Positions 21,087 to 29,770 are shown, counted from the stretch's first letter. The stretch: DNA of 64,000 nucleotides from a bacterium (GCA_028820935.1 JAPPHZ010000051.1:1-64000), one strand, 5' to 3'. Made by a program: numbers and translations. The notes: a model not told the origin generated them from the letters alone.

Positions 21087-21413
21087 CTATAGGAGACCGC
21101 GCTGGTGTAACCATGGCCCCCACACGTCTCTCACATACGAGGGCAAGATCATCTGGCGCCACAAACGAGCGAGTTCCTCAACCCGGATGAACCGGCGGAC
21201 ATCCTCGGCGACGCCATGGGACAGCACCTGCTTGTACACGGAAATGCGGTCCGCTACATCGTCGAGGTCGTACACCCGATCTCCGCTCCAGCGAACATGG
21301 CGCGGCAACTCGATCCGCCCGCTCGCCTTGACCACCCAAGGGGCGTCAACATCGTCGGGTACGGCTACGGGCCGGTACCAGGCAGTTGGACGGGCTGAAC
21401 TAGAGGAACTCAT
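21087..21413 (-). CDS. Small partner protein of the AbiEii-type gene (putative antitoxin)
   Basis: A 108-aa protein from ATG 21413 (a GTG codon immediately precedes it). There is no membrane segment. The middle contains the pattern RIELPRHVRWSG, then RVYDLDDVADRISVYKQVL, EDVRRFIRVEELARLW and ILPSYVRDVWGPWL, which I recall in small actinobacterial proteins encoded just before AbiEii-like genes. It is not the classical AbiEi antitoxin and has no visible winged helix. Position, size and spacing (9 bases) support an antitoxin or chaperone role, but this is inference. Confidence 0.65.
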   Translation of the reverse strand: MSSSSSARPTAWYRPVAVPDDVDAPWVVKASGRIELPRHVRWSGDRVYDLDDVADRISVYKQVLSHGVAEDVRRFIRVEELARLWRQMILPSYVRDVWGPWLHQRGLL

Positions 21414-21426
21414 CACCGCACGTATG

Positions 21427-21436
21427 GTACCGGTAC
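21427..21436. promoter_or_regulatory. Palindrome upstream of the AbiEii-type pair
   Basis: A perfect 10-bp palindrome, GTACCGGTAC, lies 14 bases upstream of the putative antitoxin ATG (minus strand). It is in the right place for an autoregulatory operator, but it is short and could be chance in this GC-rich DNA. Confidence 0.3.
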
Positions 21437-21688
21437 AGCAGACCGGCCACCCGACCTCTGTCCATACGGCCGCTCACCAAGTCCCACGCCCGGCCTGGTC
21501 AGATGGTGCCGCGGGCCGACATCGAGCCGCTTGAGCGATATGGCGTTGCTCGTGTCACAACACGTAGTTACGTTTCCTGAGGAGATGCGCGAGGTGTGCG
21601 TGGGCAGATTGAGGGGACCGCGGGTGTCCGACTCGGGCTGCGACCCTCAACAGCACTGAGGAAGACGGGGCCGCGGGAGGTCGGTTTG

Positions 21689-22633
21689 ATGCGGAACGAC
21701 GACTCGCTGGCGACCATCCTCCTGGTGAGCAGGATGGCGCGTGACGGCGTGGCGCCTCTCAATGCTTCGCAGTTCTGGCGCCTGGTCGATCAGGTTGGGG
21801 ATCCGGGTGGTCTACCCGGAAGGTCCGAGGACGATCTGATCGGCTCCGGGTTGGGGGCGGAAGTGGCGGCCCGGGTGGTGAGACTCCTTTCGCGGGGTGT
21901 CGCGATGGCGTTCGAGTTGGACCGGCTCGACCAGTCCGGAATGTCCACTTTGACGCCGTTCGACGAGGGCTATCCGGAGCGCTTGCATGCGAGGCTCGGA
22001 TCGAAGAGGCCAGCGATCCTCCATGCCGCCGGCGCCCTCGAGCTCCTCGATCAGCCGGGTGTCGGTGTCGTCGGAAGCCGCAACGTGAGCAGGGAGGGCG
22101 CCGAAGTCGCCAAGGCGCTGGGACGGCAGGCCGCCTCGCTTGGGCTTCCTCTCATCTCGGGCGCGGCACGGGGAGTCGACCAACTGGCGATGAGCGCGGC
22201 ATTCCAGGCCGGAGGAACCGTGGTCGGAGTCCCGGCCCACTCGCTCGTCCGGACGCTGAGGTCTCCCGATGTGCGGCGGGCGGTCCACGAGGGGCGGACG
22301 GCGATGTGCTCTCCATACGCTCCGGACTCCCCCTTCACGGTGGGCAAGGCGATGGGCCGCAACAAGCTCATATACGCGTTGTCGGACGTGACGGTGGCGG
22401 TCGCCGCTGACAACGGCTCGGGCGGAACCTGGTCGGGCGCTACGGAGGCCATCAGAGGCGACTACTGCCGGGTGGCCGTGTGGAGGGGTGGCGGAGAGGG
22501 CCCCGGCAATGAGCCGCTCGAGCGGAGAGGCGCCTTACCCCTGACCGATACATCGGATCTCGACCAGATCCTGAGTGACGCCCGATCCGACCTTGAACAG
22601 ACCTCGCCTGCGAAACAGGCCGCGCTCTTCTGA
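21689..22633 (+). CDS. DprA/Smf-family DNA-processing protein
   Basis: A 314-aa Rossmann-fold protein from ATG 21689, chosen for the GGGAGG site 6-9 bases upstream; the frame is open from 21596. DprA hallmarks: GVGVVGSRNVSREGAEVAKAL, LISGAARGVDQLAMSAAF, GGTVVGVPAHSL, and GRNKLIYALSDVTVAVAA followed by a GGTWSGA loop. In natural transformation DprA loads RecA on incoming single strands. Stand-alone, somewhat divergent DprA proteins like this also sit in defence regions. Its neighbours, an AbiEii-type pair on the other strand and broken toxin-antitoxin loci within 5 kb, fit the latter context, but no competence genes are visible either way. Confidence 0.85.
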   Translation: MRNDDSLATILLVSRMARDGVAPLNASQFWRLVDQVGDPGGLPGRSEDDLIGSGLGAEVAARVVRLLSRGVAMAFELDRLDQSGMSTLTPFDEGYPERLHARLGSKRPAILHAAGALELLDQPGVGVVGSRNVSREGAEVAKALGRQAASLGLPLISGAARGVDQLAMSAAFQAGGTVVGVPAHSLVRTLRSPDVRRAVHEGRTAMCSPYAPDSPFTVGKAMGRNKLIYALSDVTVAVAADNGSGGTWSGATEAIRGDYCRVAVWRGGGEGPGNEPLERRGALPLTDTSDLDQILSDARSDLEQTSPAKQAALF

Positions 22634-22685
22634 CCTGGTCCGTACCATGCGCGTCCGTCGATCGTGCGCCGGGTGCTGGAGTTGT

Positions 22686-23627
22686 CTACAGGCGGGCGAT
22701 CACGCCCTTCCAGGCTTCGGGGTTGACGATGTGGGGAGGTCTGCGTCCCTCGATGACCATGATCGCCTGCTCGACGGCGGGCTGGAACATTCGCACTCGG
22801 GCTTCGTCGGTGCCGGCGGCGACATGGGGGGTCACGGTCACGTTGGGTCGGTGCAGTAGCGGGTGGGAGGTGTCGAGCGGCTCGGGATCGGTCACGTCGA
22901 GGCCTGCCCCGAAGAGGTGGCCGCTGTCCAGCGCCTCCAGCAGGGCATCGTGGTCGACGAGGCCGCCGCGCGCCGCGTTGACGAACACCGCGCCCGGCTT
23001 CATCGTGGCGAACGCCTGGGCGTCGAACATCCGCGCATTGGTGGGGGTCATGGGCACGTGGACCGACACCACGTCGCTTGCTATCAGCAGCTCCTCCAGG
23101 GTCCCTGCCCGGACCACCGTCGAGGGGAAGGCGCCTTCGGCGATGTAGGGGTCGTACGCCTGTACGTGCATGCTCAGGCCGGTTCCGATGGCGGCGACCT
23201 GGCGGGCGATCCTTCCGAATCCGACCAGGCCGAGCGTCTTGTCGCGCAGCTCGATCCCTAGGTGGGACGCGTAGTGGTCACCGTCGCCGCACGCGTTGCG
23301 GAGTTGGTTCCCGGCTCGCAACAGGCTCTTGGAGACTGCCAGCATCAGGGCGACCGTGTGCTCGGCGGTGGATATTGTCGGTCCGTCCGGAGCGTTGCAG
23401 ACGGCGACTCCGCGGCGGGTGGCGACCTCCAGGTCGATGCTGTCACAGCCGATCCCGGTCCGGCAGATGGCCACCAGATCCGGCGCCCGGTCGAAGACGC
23501 GTTCGTCGAACCGGGACCTGGCGACGATGGCCCCCTGGGCCGTTTCTATGCCGGCGTGGGTGTCCTCCGGGCGGCCGGGCCCCAGCACCTCGACGGACGA
23601 CGGAACGTAGGGCCGCAGGAGGGGCAT
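22686..23627 (-). CDS. D-isomer-specific 2-hydroxyacid dehydrogenase
   Basis: A 313-aa NAD-dependent enzyme reducing 2-keto acids to D-2-hydroxy acids or the reverse. The NAD-binding loop is LGLVGFGRIARQVAAIG. The catalytic Arg is in FVNAARGGLVDHDAL, Glu in DVTDPEPLDTSHPL and His in VTPHVAAGT. The N-terminal ICRTGIGCDSIDL and NAPDGPTISTAEH resemble C-terminal-binding/phosphoglycerate-dehydrogenase-like members. It lies 102 bases after a SMP-30 lactonase gene on the same strand. Together they suggest sugar-acid metabolism (lactone hydrolysis, then hydroxyacid oxidation or keto-acid reduction). The start ATG lacks a clear ribosome-binding site. Confidence 0.88.
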   Translation of the reverse strand: MPLLRPYVPSSVEVLGPGRPEDTHAGIETAQGAIVARSRFDERVFDRAPDLVAICRTGIGCDSIDLEVATRRGVAVCNAPDGPTISTAEHTVALMLAVSKSLLRAGNQLRNACGDGDHYASHLGIELRDKTLGLVGFGRIARQVAAIGTGLSMHVQAYDPYIAEGAFPSTVVRAGTLEELLIASDVVSVHVPMTPTNARMFDAQAFATMKPGAVFVNAARGGLVDHDALLEALDSGHLFGAGLDVTDPEPLDTSHPLLHRPNVTVTPHVAAGTDEARVRMFQPAVEQAIMVIEGRRPPHIVNPEAWKGVIARL

Positions 23628-23729
23628 GATCCGACGTTCGAACCAGATACGCGCTATGCGGGATCTCTCCTGGGCGGGTCGGAGGATGCTAGCACTGGAG
23701 CATCGAGACGCCCTGCGGGTACCAGGACC

Positions 23730-24614
23730 TCAGGTGCCGGCGAACGGGGCGTCGGGTAGGCCGGCGACGCCGGGTTCGATGGCGAACAGGTCACCGGCTC
23801 GCGGTTCGGCGGCTTTCCGCCGATGGCTGCCCCCGCCGCCGATCGAGGTCACGAACAGCGTGCCCAGATCGGATCCGCCGAATGCAACCATGGAGGGTTT
23901 GGCCACGGGCAGGTCGATACTGAGGTCGAGAGCGCCGTCCGGCGTGAACCGCAGCACGGCCGATCCGCGGACCGCCGCGACCCAGTAGCAGCCCTCGACG
24001 TCGATGCATGCCCCGTCCGGCCGTCCCGGGATGTCGCCGAACTCGACGAAGACCCTCCCGTTCCTGGCCTCTCCCGTCTCGAGGTCGTAGTCGTAGCACA
24101 GCACGGTACGGCTCAGGGAGTCGGCCCAGTACATCCGGTCCCGTACGGTGTCGAAAGCCAGCGCGTTGGGTACTCCCACCCCGGCTCGGGTGACGGTGAA
24201 CGACCCGTCGCCCTCGACGCGGTACAGGCGGCCGGTATAGCGCTCGGCGGCAGCGAACTCGTACATCGAACCCACCCAGTAGCGGCCCACCGGGTCGGTA
24301 CGGCCGTCGTTCATCCGGTTTCCGGTTCCCGGGGGTTCCAGCGTCACCCAGGGAGTGGTGTCCCCGGTCGCCCAGTCGAACCAGACCAGCTCGGTCTCCG
24401 CCGCTATCAGGAGGCGTCCGGGCTCCGACGTGAGAACCATCGAGCCGGGCCGTCCCGGCAGCTCACGGGTCAGGTCCTCACCGGTTGCGGGGTCGTAACG
24501 GTGCACCAACCGAGCGTCGATGTCCTCCCAGTAGAGCACTCCCTCCTCGGGACTCCAGAGCGGGCACTCACCGAGCTGCGCGCCCGCCCGGAGGGCTACA
24601 TCAACCTCTACCAC
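23730..24614 (-). CDS. SMP-30/gluconolactonase-like protein
   Basis: A 294-aa six-bladed propeller lactonase, start GTG 24614. It has the family pattern: AQLGECPLWSPEEGVLYWEDI (metal-binding Glu), GNRMNDGRTDPVGRYWVGSM (Asn and Asp near the metal), GVPNALAFDTVRDRMYWADS and GRPDGACIDVEGCYWVA (second Asn/Asp region). There is no signal peptide. Members hydrolyse sugar-acid lactones with a divalent metal. The following gene encodes a hydroxyacid dehydrogenase, which supports a role in sugar-acid catabolism. The exact lactone is unknown. Confidence 0.88.
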   Translation of the reverse strand: MVEVDVALRAGAQLGECPLWSPEEGVLYWEDIDARLVHRYDPATGEDLTRELPGRPGSMVLTSEPGRLLIAAETELVWFDWATGDTTPWVTLEPPGTGNRMNDGRTDPVGRYWVGSMYEFAAAERYTGRLYRVEGDGSFTVTRAGVGVPNALAFDTVRDRMYWADSLSRTVLCYDYDLETGEARNGRVFVEFGDIPGRPDGACIDVEGCYWVAAVRGSAVLRFTPDGALDLSIDLPVAKPSMVAFGGSDLGTLFVTSIGGGGSHRRKAAEPRAGDLFAIEPGVAGLPDAPFAGT

Positions 24615-24849
24615 GAGAGCACTCCGGAGCCGGAGAGAGGCGAGGGACCAGCCGGGACGGCCGGGCAGCCAGGCCCGCAGACCGTGGGGGACCTACCGCA
24701 CGTGTTCTTCATGGTCAATCCCTTCGTCTGTTCGATCAGTGCCACCGGAACCGTCCAGGGGAGATGGCCTCTCGGGGACATGTCACCGCCGATCCCGCCG
24801 AGCGGCCTCGCCGGACCGGTGCGCAGTTTCTCCGGCAGGGCGAGAGAGG

Positions 24850-25137
24850 TTAGACGCCTTCTGCCAGGATCATGCGCCCCGTCGAGGTTCGATCGATGAT
24901 CTCCCGGAGTTCCGTGAACTCGGGGGAGTCCGCGAAAGTGCGCGCCTGCTCGAAGCTGCCGAACTCGATCACCACCACGCGGCCCGGCTGCCAGTCACCG
25001 TACCGGTACTCGGTCCTTCCACCCCGGACCACGTACCTCCCGCCGTATGTCGCTATGACGTCCGGTATGCGCTCTATGAACTCGGCGTACCCCTCCGGGT
25101 CGGTTATTTCAGTGTTGACGATCGCGTATCCTCGCAT
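24850..25137 (-). CDS. DUF1330 domain protein
   Basis: A 95-aa ferredoxin-like-fold protein of the DUF1330 family: RGYAIVNTEITDPEGYAEF at the N-terminus, GGRYVVRGG in the middle, and RVVVIEFGSFEQARTFADSPEF towards the end. The ATG has GGAGAGG upstream. It lies 31 bases after the permease gene on the same strand, so the two may be co-transcribed. Its function is unknown; the fold is related to dimeric alpha-beta barrel enzymes. Confidence 0.88.
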   Translation of the reverse strand: MRGYAIVNTEITDPEGYAEFIERIPDVIATYGGRYVVRGGRTEYRYGDWQPGRVVVIEFGSFEQARTFADSPEFTELREIIDRTSTGRMILAEGV

Positions 25138-25168
25138 CGTTCGTCCTCTCCTTTCGTGTCGGGTGTTG

Positions 25169-26908
25169 TCAGGACTCGGGTAGGGACTCCACCTGTACCG
25201 AGACGATGTCTATGCCGTAGTACTTGCTGTGCCGGACCGAGGATGCGTAGTGGCGCAGCAGGCGGAACGACATGTCACGCTCGTCCGGAGTGTCGGTGTG
25301 TTCAACCAGGTACGCCAGGTGGTCCTCGATGTTTCCCTCACCGAAGATAGCCATGAACTCCAGATCGATTGCCCGAGCACTGCCCTGGGCCGTGAGTATC
25401 AGGCGCGGCGTGGCCTGATCCGCGTAGTCCTCACGTAGCTGCAACATGGTCGAGAGGGTCTCCTCTCCGGCGGCGGTCAGGCGTTCTGTCGAAGCTGCAC
25501 TCCAGCCGGCACGGGCGGCAAGCTTGGTGAGGAACGTGTTGATCCTGGGAAGGTCGGACATGTCGAGTCCCACCTCCAGCCGCTTGCGGCGCGGGCTGGA
25601 CAGTTCCATCAGGGATGTCAGCACCACCACAGCCAGGACGCCGACGACCAAGCCGCTGCCGAACACCACACCCCACGTTCCGACCAGGAGATCTTCCAGG
25701 ACGTTGTTGCTCTCCAGGCCGATGCCTAATGCGAGGGATGCTCCCGCCACCATTCCCTTCCGATGGTCGAGACCGTCCTTGACGATGGTCCGCATACCCT
25801 CCACCAGGAGCACTCCCATGATCATCAACAGGACCGCCCCCATCACCGAAGTCGGTGTGGCGAGCAGGATGGCGAGGCCCTTGGGGAACAGCGCCAGCAG
25901 GATCAGCAGACCCCCGATTACCTGCCCGACCCGGCGGGAGGCGACCCCGGTGAGGTTGATCAACGAGATGGAGCTTGCCGAGACCATGATGGGAGGAACC
26001 GTCCCGGCCATCCCCGACAGCAGCATCGTCACTCCGCTGACATTGAGAGTGCCCTGCACCGTGCGGAAGTCCGTGGCGCGCGGACGGCGGCGTGAGACCT
26101 GCTGGATCACGGCGCCGTCGCTGCTCGACTTGACGGCCACGACCAGGCTCACGATCAAGAACATCGGCAGCAGTCCCCAGAACTCCGGACCCGGCGTCAG
26201 GTCCAATCCCGGCCATGCGGCCGCTTCCGGCAGATCGAACCAGGGCGTGTCCATGACCGGCCCCAGGTCGTACAGCCCCACCGCCGCGGCGACCAGCGAG
26301 CCGGCGCCGATCCCTATGGGTATCGCCCACAGGCGCCAGATGCTCGTGCCTCGCAAAACGAGGAACAGGAAGGCGAGGGCCGCCGCCCCGGAGGCCGCCA
26401 AGCCCTGGGATGGCGACGTTCCGGCAGGTGTGTCCACCAACCTGGCGATGGCTACCGGTATCACTGTCGTCGCTATCAGCATGTGCGCGGTCCCGGCTAC
26501 GACGGGTGTGATGATCCGGCGCATCTTCGGGAGCCATGTGGCCACCAGGAACTGGAGCACGGACGAGACGACCAGCAGCATCGCCAGCGTGGCCGGACCG
26601 GCTTCGGTCATCGCCACCACGCAGACACCTATGAACTGGCCGCCCGATGCCATCATCAGAATGTGCCCCGCTCCGAGCTTTCCCAGGCGGCTGGCCACCA
26701 ACAGGGTGCCGAGTCCGGTGATCATCAGGGCAGCGAACACCGCCCAGGAGAGATAGGCCCTGTCCTCGCCTGCCCCGAGGACGAAGATCGTCACCACGAT
26801 GACGGTGATCGACAGGCTGATCATGGTCCCCTGCACCGCCACGCCCAGCGTCAGGCGGGCAGAGCAGCGTTCGTCGGGCTCGTACCGGATGTATTCGTTG
26901 ACGCGCAT
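25169..26908 (-). CDS. NCS2-type purine/xanthine permease with ATPase-like C-terminal domain
   Basis: A membrane protein of about 579 aa from ATG 26908, chosen because the NCS2-type opening YIRYEPDERCS follows at once; the true start could be slightly upstream. Residues about 25-440 contain some 12 hydrophobic segments and the family-like stretches MMASGGQFIGVCVVAMT and GTLNVSGVTMLLSGMAGTVP. From about residue 450 the chain is soluble: DLPRINTFLTKLAARAGWS, TERLTAAGEETLSTML and LEFMAIFGEGNIEDHLAYL, resembling the HATPase fold of anti-sigma/RsbW-type kinases. NCS2 carriers usually end without such a tail, so ligand import may be coupled to nucleotide sensing. That part is inference. Confidence 0.78.
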   Translation of the reverse strand: MRVNEYIRYEPDERCSARLTLGVAVQGTMISLSITVIVVTIFVLGAGEDRAYLSWAVFAALMITGLGTLLVASRLGKLGAGHILMMASGGQFIGVCVVAMTEAGPATLAMLLVVSSVLQFLVATWLPKMRRIITPVVAGTAHMLIATTVIPVAIARLVDTPAGTSPSQGLAASGAAALAFLFLVLRGTSIWRLWAIPIGIGAGSLVAAAVGLYDLGPVMDTPWFDLPEAAAWPGLDLTPGPEFWGLLPMFLIVSLVVAVKSSSDGAVIQQVSRRRPRATDFRTVQGTLNVSGVTMLLSGMAGTVPPIMVSASSISLINLTGVASRRVGQVIGGLLILLALFPKGLAILLATPTSVMGAVLLMIMGVLLVEGMRTIVKDGLDHRKGMVAGASLALGIGLESNNVLEDLLVGTWGVVFGSGLVVGVLAVVVLTSLMELSSPRRKRLEVGLDMSDLPRINTFLTKLAARAGWSAASTERLTAAGEETLSTMLQLREDYADQATPRLILTAQGSARAIDLEFMAIFGEGNIEDHLAYLVEHTDTPDERDMSFRLLRHYASSVRHSKYYGIDIVSVQVESLPES

Positions 26909-27086
26909 CAACGGCCGGCTGCGACCGGCGTATGGTGGCGGTGCTCCGGGATCCGCTGGTAGACCACGGCCTTCAAGAGTAATAGCCGCGTTGTTGGCTG
27001 AGCGATCGATCCCCTCGGTGTCGTAGGGCTTTGACCCGAGAATCGGGCTGTCCTTGTCCCGGCCATCGGATGGTATACGTTTAGGT

Positions 27087-27305
27087 ATGCCTGAAACGAC
27101 CATCAAGGTCTCGGTCCGGACTCGGGATGCTCTCCGTGAACTCGCTCGTCGTGAGGGGCTCACCTTCGATGCCCAGATCGCGAAGCTGGTGCGACGAGAG
27201 CGTCGCCGCATCATCGGTGCTCAACTCGCCAGCGCCCCACTCGATGCTGACGATGAGGCCGTGCTCGATGCGTCTGCGAGCGATGTCGCCGATGCGAGAG
27301 GGTGA
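27087..27305 (+). CDS. Ribbon-helix-helix-type antitoxin of a MazEF-like module
   Basis: A 72-aa protein from ATG 27087. The N-terminus PETTIKVSVRTRDALRELAR fits a ribbon-helix-helix DNA-binding strand and helix, followed by an Arg-rich segment and an acidic tail (DADDEAVLDASASDVADA) of the kind that binds a toxin. Its end overlaps by 14 bases the start of a MazF-like frame at 27292, as in real MazEF operons. The gene is intact, whereas the toxin is not. Divergent to the permease gene. A GGTATAC/GGTATGC direct repeat lies across its start and might be an operator. Confidence 0.75.
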   Translation: MPETTIKVSVRTRDALRELARREGLTFDAQIAKLVRRERRRIIGAQLASAPLDADDEAVLDASASDVADARG

Positions 27306-27609
27306 CGTAGTCCCGCTGCGATTCTTGGGACGCCGTCACGAGGCGAGCCGGGCTTCGTCCGCCCGGCCGTTGTGGTCACTTCCGATGACGTGCTCGAGTT
27401 CCGGCGACACGCGATCGTGGTCGTACCCTGCACGACCAAGAGGCGAGGATGGCTGAGCGAGGTTGACATCGCCGGTTTCGGTGTCGCCCAAGCGCAACCT
27501 ACCGACCACCATCAGCGTTGACCGGATTGTCGACGCCACGGGCACGAACATCGGACCCGTCGCGCTGCAACAGATTCGAGAACTCGTCGCCGACCTGATC
27601 GGACTCTGA
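27292..27609 (+). pseudogene. MazF/PemK-like toxin remnant with frameshifts
   Basis: Translation from ATG 27292 gives MREGDVVPLR. The family sequence then continues in another frame from about 27321 (GTPSRGEPGFVRPAVVVTSD, later HAIVVVPCTTKRRGWLSEVD), and after about 27500 returns to the first frame for the C-terminus (ISVDRIVDATGTNIGPVAL to the TGA at 27607-27609). Normal MazF-like toxins of about 110 aa have all three parts in one frame, plus about 20 residues that seem missing between the second and third. At least two indels are needed, so this should not make a working endoribonuclease. Confidence 0.75.
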
Positions 27610-27655
27610 ACCAGCTACGGGGCGGCCCGGATGCCGCCATCTGCCCGGCCGAGGC

Positions 27656-27961
27656 CTATGGGTTGGTGAGTGCGGGTACCGGAGGTTCGACAGGTCCTAC
27701 GACGATCTCGGCATCGCGTAGCCGGGCTTGCGCAAGGTCGTACGCAGCCTGGCGGCGCATCCAGAACTCGGCGTTGGACCAGCCGATCTTCTCGAGCCGT
27801 ATTGCCATTTCCGGGGAGATCCCGGCGTGGCCGTTGAGGATACGCGACAGGGTGTGTCGGGCTACACCGAGCATCTTTGCCGCTTCCGTCACGGTCATTT
27901 CCCCCTCCAGACATCCCTCCCGGATGCTGACCCCGGGATGGGTGGGATACTCCGATACCAT
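27656..27961 (-). CDS. higA: HigA-family antitoxin
   Basis: A 101-aa antitoxin/XRE regulator: [13 protein letters not shown] at the N-terminus, then the helix-turn-helix [20 protein letters not shown] and [20 protein letters not shown], followed by [18 protein letters not shown], all typical of VapI/HigA proteins. In HigBA modules the toxin gene comes first, ending just before higA. Here only a fragment of a HigB-like C-terminus can be made out upstream, so the antitoxin appears orphaned. It may still repress its own promoter or neutralise toxins from elsewhere in the genome. Confidence 0.88.
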   Translation of the reverse strand: MVSEYPTHPGVSIREGCLEGEMTVTEAAKMLGVARHTLSRILNGHAGISPEMAIRLEKIGWSNAEFWMRRQAAYDLAQARLRDAEIVVGPVEPPVPALTNP

Positions 27962-28040
27962 GGTTCTTGCCCTCGACGTCTGCGGATGCCTTGCACCAGA
28001 ATACGGTGCTCGTCACCCTCTACGGCCGCCCGACCTCTCG
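27959..28040 (-). pseudogene. Possible HigB toxin C-terminal remnant
   Basis: Just upstream of higA, the minus strand reads in one frame [11 protein letters not shown] and, after a shift, in another [10 protein letters not shown]. Together they resemble the end of HigB toxins (R-I-x-F-x-W-Q-G-I-x-A-x-D-V-E-x-x-N-Y-H). Only about 25 codons of the usual 90 could fit before the neighbouring lipoprotein gene and its hairpin, so the rest of the toxin has been lost. The similarity is short, and I give it as a candidate only. Confidence 0.35.
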
Positions 28041-28054
28041 GAAGGGCCGCAGGA

Positions 28055-28073
28055 CCGCCGGGTTGCCCGGCGG
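28055..28073 (-). terminator. Hairpin after the VWA lipoprotein gene
   Basis: A perfect 8-bp stem, CCGCCGGG and CCCGGCGG with a 3-base loop, begins 15 bases beyond the stop of the minus-strand gene at 28089. It has no T-tract, as is common in high-GC actinobacteria. It marks the border between the lipoprotein gene and the broken toxin locus. Confidence 0.5.
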
Positions 28074-28088
28074 GTGGCTTCAGTTGCC

Positions 28089-29630
28089 TTACTGGTCGTT
28101 TTCGGGAGTCTCTGACGGCTCGGCGTCCGTGGGGCCGTGCAGGTCTGCCAGCTCCTCGGCGACTAGGCGCACTATCAGGTCGTCCAGGGACAGTTCCTCG
28201 TAGTCGCGCTGGTCGATGTCGCTGGCGCCGCCGGTGGCGCGGCCCTCGGCGCCGTAGGTGAGGAACACGTAGCGGGCGCCGGTGAACTGGGCGAGCTGGC
28301 GGAACACGAACTCGGCCTGGTCGTCGGTGCCGGACGAGGACACCGGGAAGATCTTGATACCCCGCCGGGCGGCGTCGCGCATCGAGTCGGTGTAGGGCAC
28401 CGGGACCTGCCGCAGCACCTGAGGGGGAGCGTCGGCCACCAGGAAGATCAGCTGCACCGTCTCGGAGGGAGACCGCCACGACGGCTTGGACAGAGCGTCG
28501 GCGAGCGCCTCATCGAGGGCTTCCGGATAGTCGCCGCCGTCGTTCGCCACCACCTCCGAGAGGGCCTGGGCGAAGGCCTCTGCGTCCGGCGTGAGGTCGA
28601 ACGTCCGCGTCAGGAACACGTCGCCCTCGTCGCGGTACAGGGTCATGCCCAGGTGCACGTCCACGTCGCCGGGGAGCCGGTGGATGCGCATTGCCACCTC
28701 GTCGATGGTGATCTTGAGCTGGTGGATCTCATCGTCCATCGAGCCGGTGGAGTCGAGCAGGAACAGGACGTCGAGGGCGACGGTCTCGCCGGCCATGGTC
28801 GGCAGCGAAGTCTCGAGGGCGACGCTCTCGCCTCGGGCGGCCTGGGCGCTGGCGCCGCCGGCGGACACCGTGAACGGTCCGTCGCCCAACTCGTAGGCCT
28901 GCGGGTGGAAGCGGACCGTGCCGTCGGCGGTGGTCCTCAGGCCCACCCCTCGCTGGCCTGCGGTCACCAGGACCTCGGCGCCGGCCGCCGGGAGGCCGCC
29001 CTCGCGTGTCACCGTCACCACGATGCGTCCGCTGGGGTCGATGTCCCGCACCCGGATGCCGAGGCCGAAGAAGTCGGCGCGGTAGGCCAGGTAGTCCTCG
29101 AAGCGTTTGTTGTCGTCGATCGACCCGCCCGTGAGCCTGGCCTGCCGCAGCTCCGACTCGTGGGCGACGGCTTCCGTCTCGGGGACGACGACGTCGCCCT
29201 CGGTCGCGATCGTGGTGGCACCGGCTGCCGTGGTAGCGGGGGCGGCAGTGGGTTCGGGGGAGGCAGCTTCCTCGACGGCCCTCTCGGCGGCGTCGGCCGC
29301 CATGGCGACTTCCTCCATCGCGGCTTCCGCCATCGCCTCGAGCTCGACGGATGCGGCGGCGGCGTCTCCGTCCCAGTCGGGCTCCCCCTCGATCCATCCG
29401 TCGTCGGTAGTCGGAGCGGTCCCTCCGTTATCGGATGGGGTTGTGCCCTCGCCGGAGGGCTCGGGCCCGGGATCGACGGCCGGCGCCGCCTTTGTCTCCA
29501 CCGGGACGACGGTGGTTGCGACGGACGTGTCTACGCTCTCGGAGCTTTCGGAGCTGCAGGCGCCCGCCAGGAGGGTGACGACCGCCAGCAGCGCTATCAG
29601 GGTTCGGGTGGGGGCAGGTGTGGTCTTCAT
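28089..29630 (-). CDS. VWA-domain lipoprotein
   Basis: About 513 aa from ATG 29630. The N-terminus is a lipoprotein signal (TRTLIALLAVVTLLAGAC), followed by a long Thr/Ala/Glu-rich linker (about residues 25-170) rich in AAEAA patterns. A beta-sandwich part follows (IVVTVTREGGLPAAGAEVLV), then a von Willebrand A domain with the metal-ion site DVLFLLDSTGSMDDEI, DVDVHLGMTLYRDEGD and IFLVADAPPQ. It would sit on the outer face of the membrane and bind a protein partner through Mg2+. It is divergent from the cytochrome gene at 29771. Partner and role are unknown. Confidence 0.85.
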   Translation of the reverse strand: MKTTPAPTRTLIALLAVVTLLAGACSSESSESVDTSVATTVVPVETKAAPAVDPGPEPSGEGTTPSDNGGTAPTTDDGWIEGEPDWDGDAAAASVELEAMAEAAMEEVAMAADAAERAVEEAASPEPTAAPATTAAGATTIATEGDVVVPETEAVAHESELRQARLTGGSIDDNKRFEDYLAYRADFFGLGIRVRDIDPSGRIVVTVTREGGLPAAGAEVLVTAGQRGVGLRTTADGTVRFHPQAYELGDGPFTVSAGGASAQAARGESVALETSLPTMAGETVALDVLFLLDSTGSMDDEIHQLKITIDEVAMRIHRLPGDVDVHLGMTLYRDEGDVFLTRTFDLTPDAEAFAQALSEVVANDGGDYPEALDEALADALSKPSWRSPSETVQLIFLVADAPPQVLRQVPVPYTDSMRDAARRGIKIFPVSSSGTDDQAEFVFRQLAQFTGARYVFLTYGAEGRATGGASDIDQRDYEELSLDDLIVRLVAEELADLHGPTDAEPSETPENDQ

Positions 29631-29770
29631 GTTCCTTGTGACGACGCCGGCCGGCTCCAAGGTTCCCGGCCCGGCCGGATTGCTGCGGATTCCCGACGCT
29701 CCCCCCTTTCCCAACCATGGACGCCTGGCCCGGATCCTCTATGTATCGTCAGGAAGGAACTGGGAGCCGT

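Noticed and set aside
23625-23700. GTTCGAACC resembling a tRNA T-loop
   Set aside because: No cloverleaf arms, acceptor pairing or CCA could be built around it.
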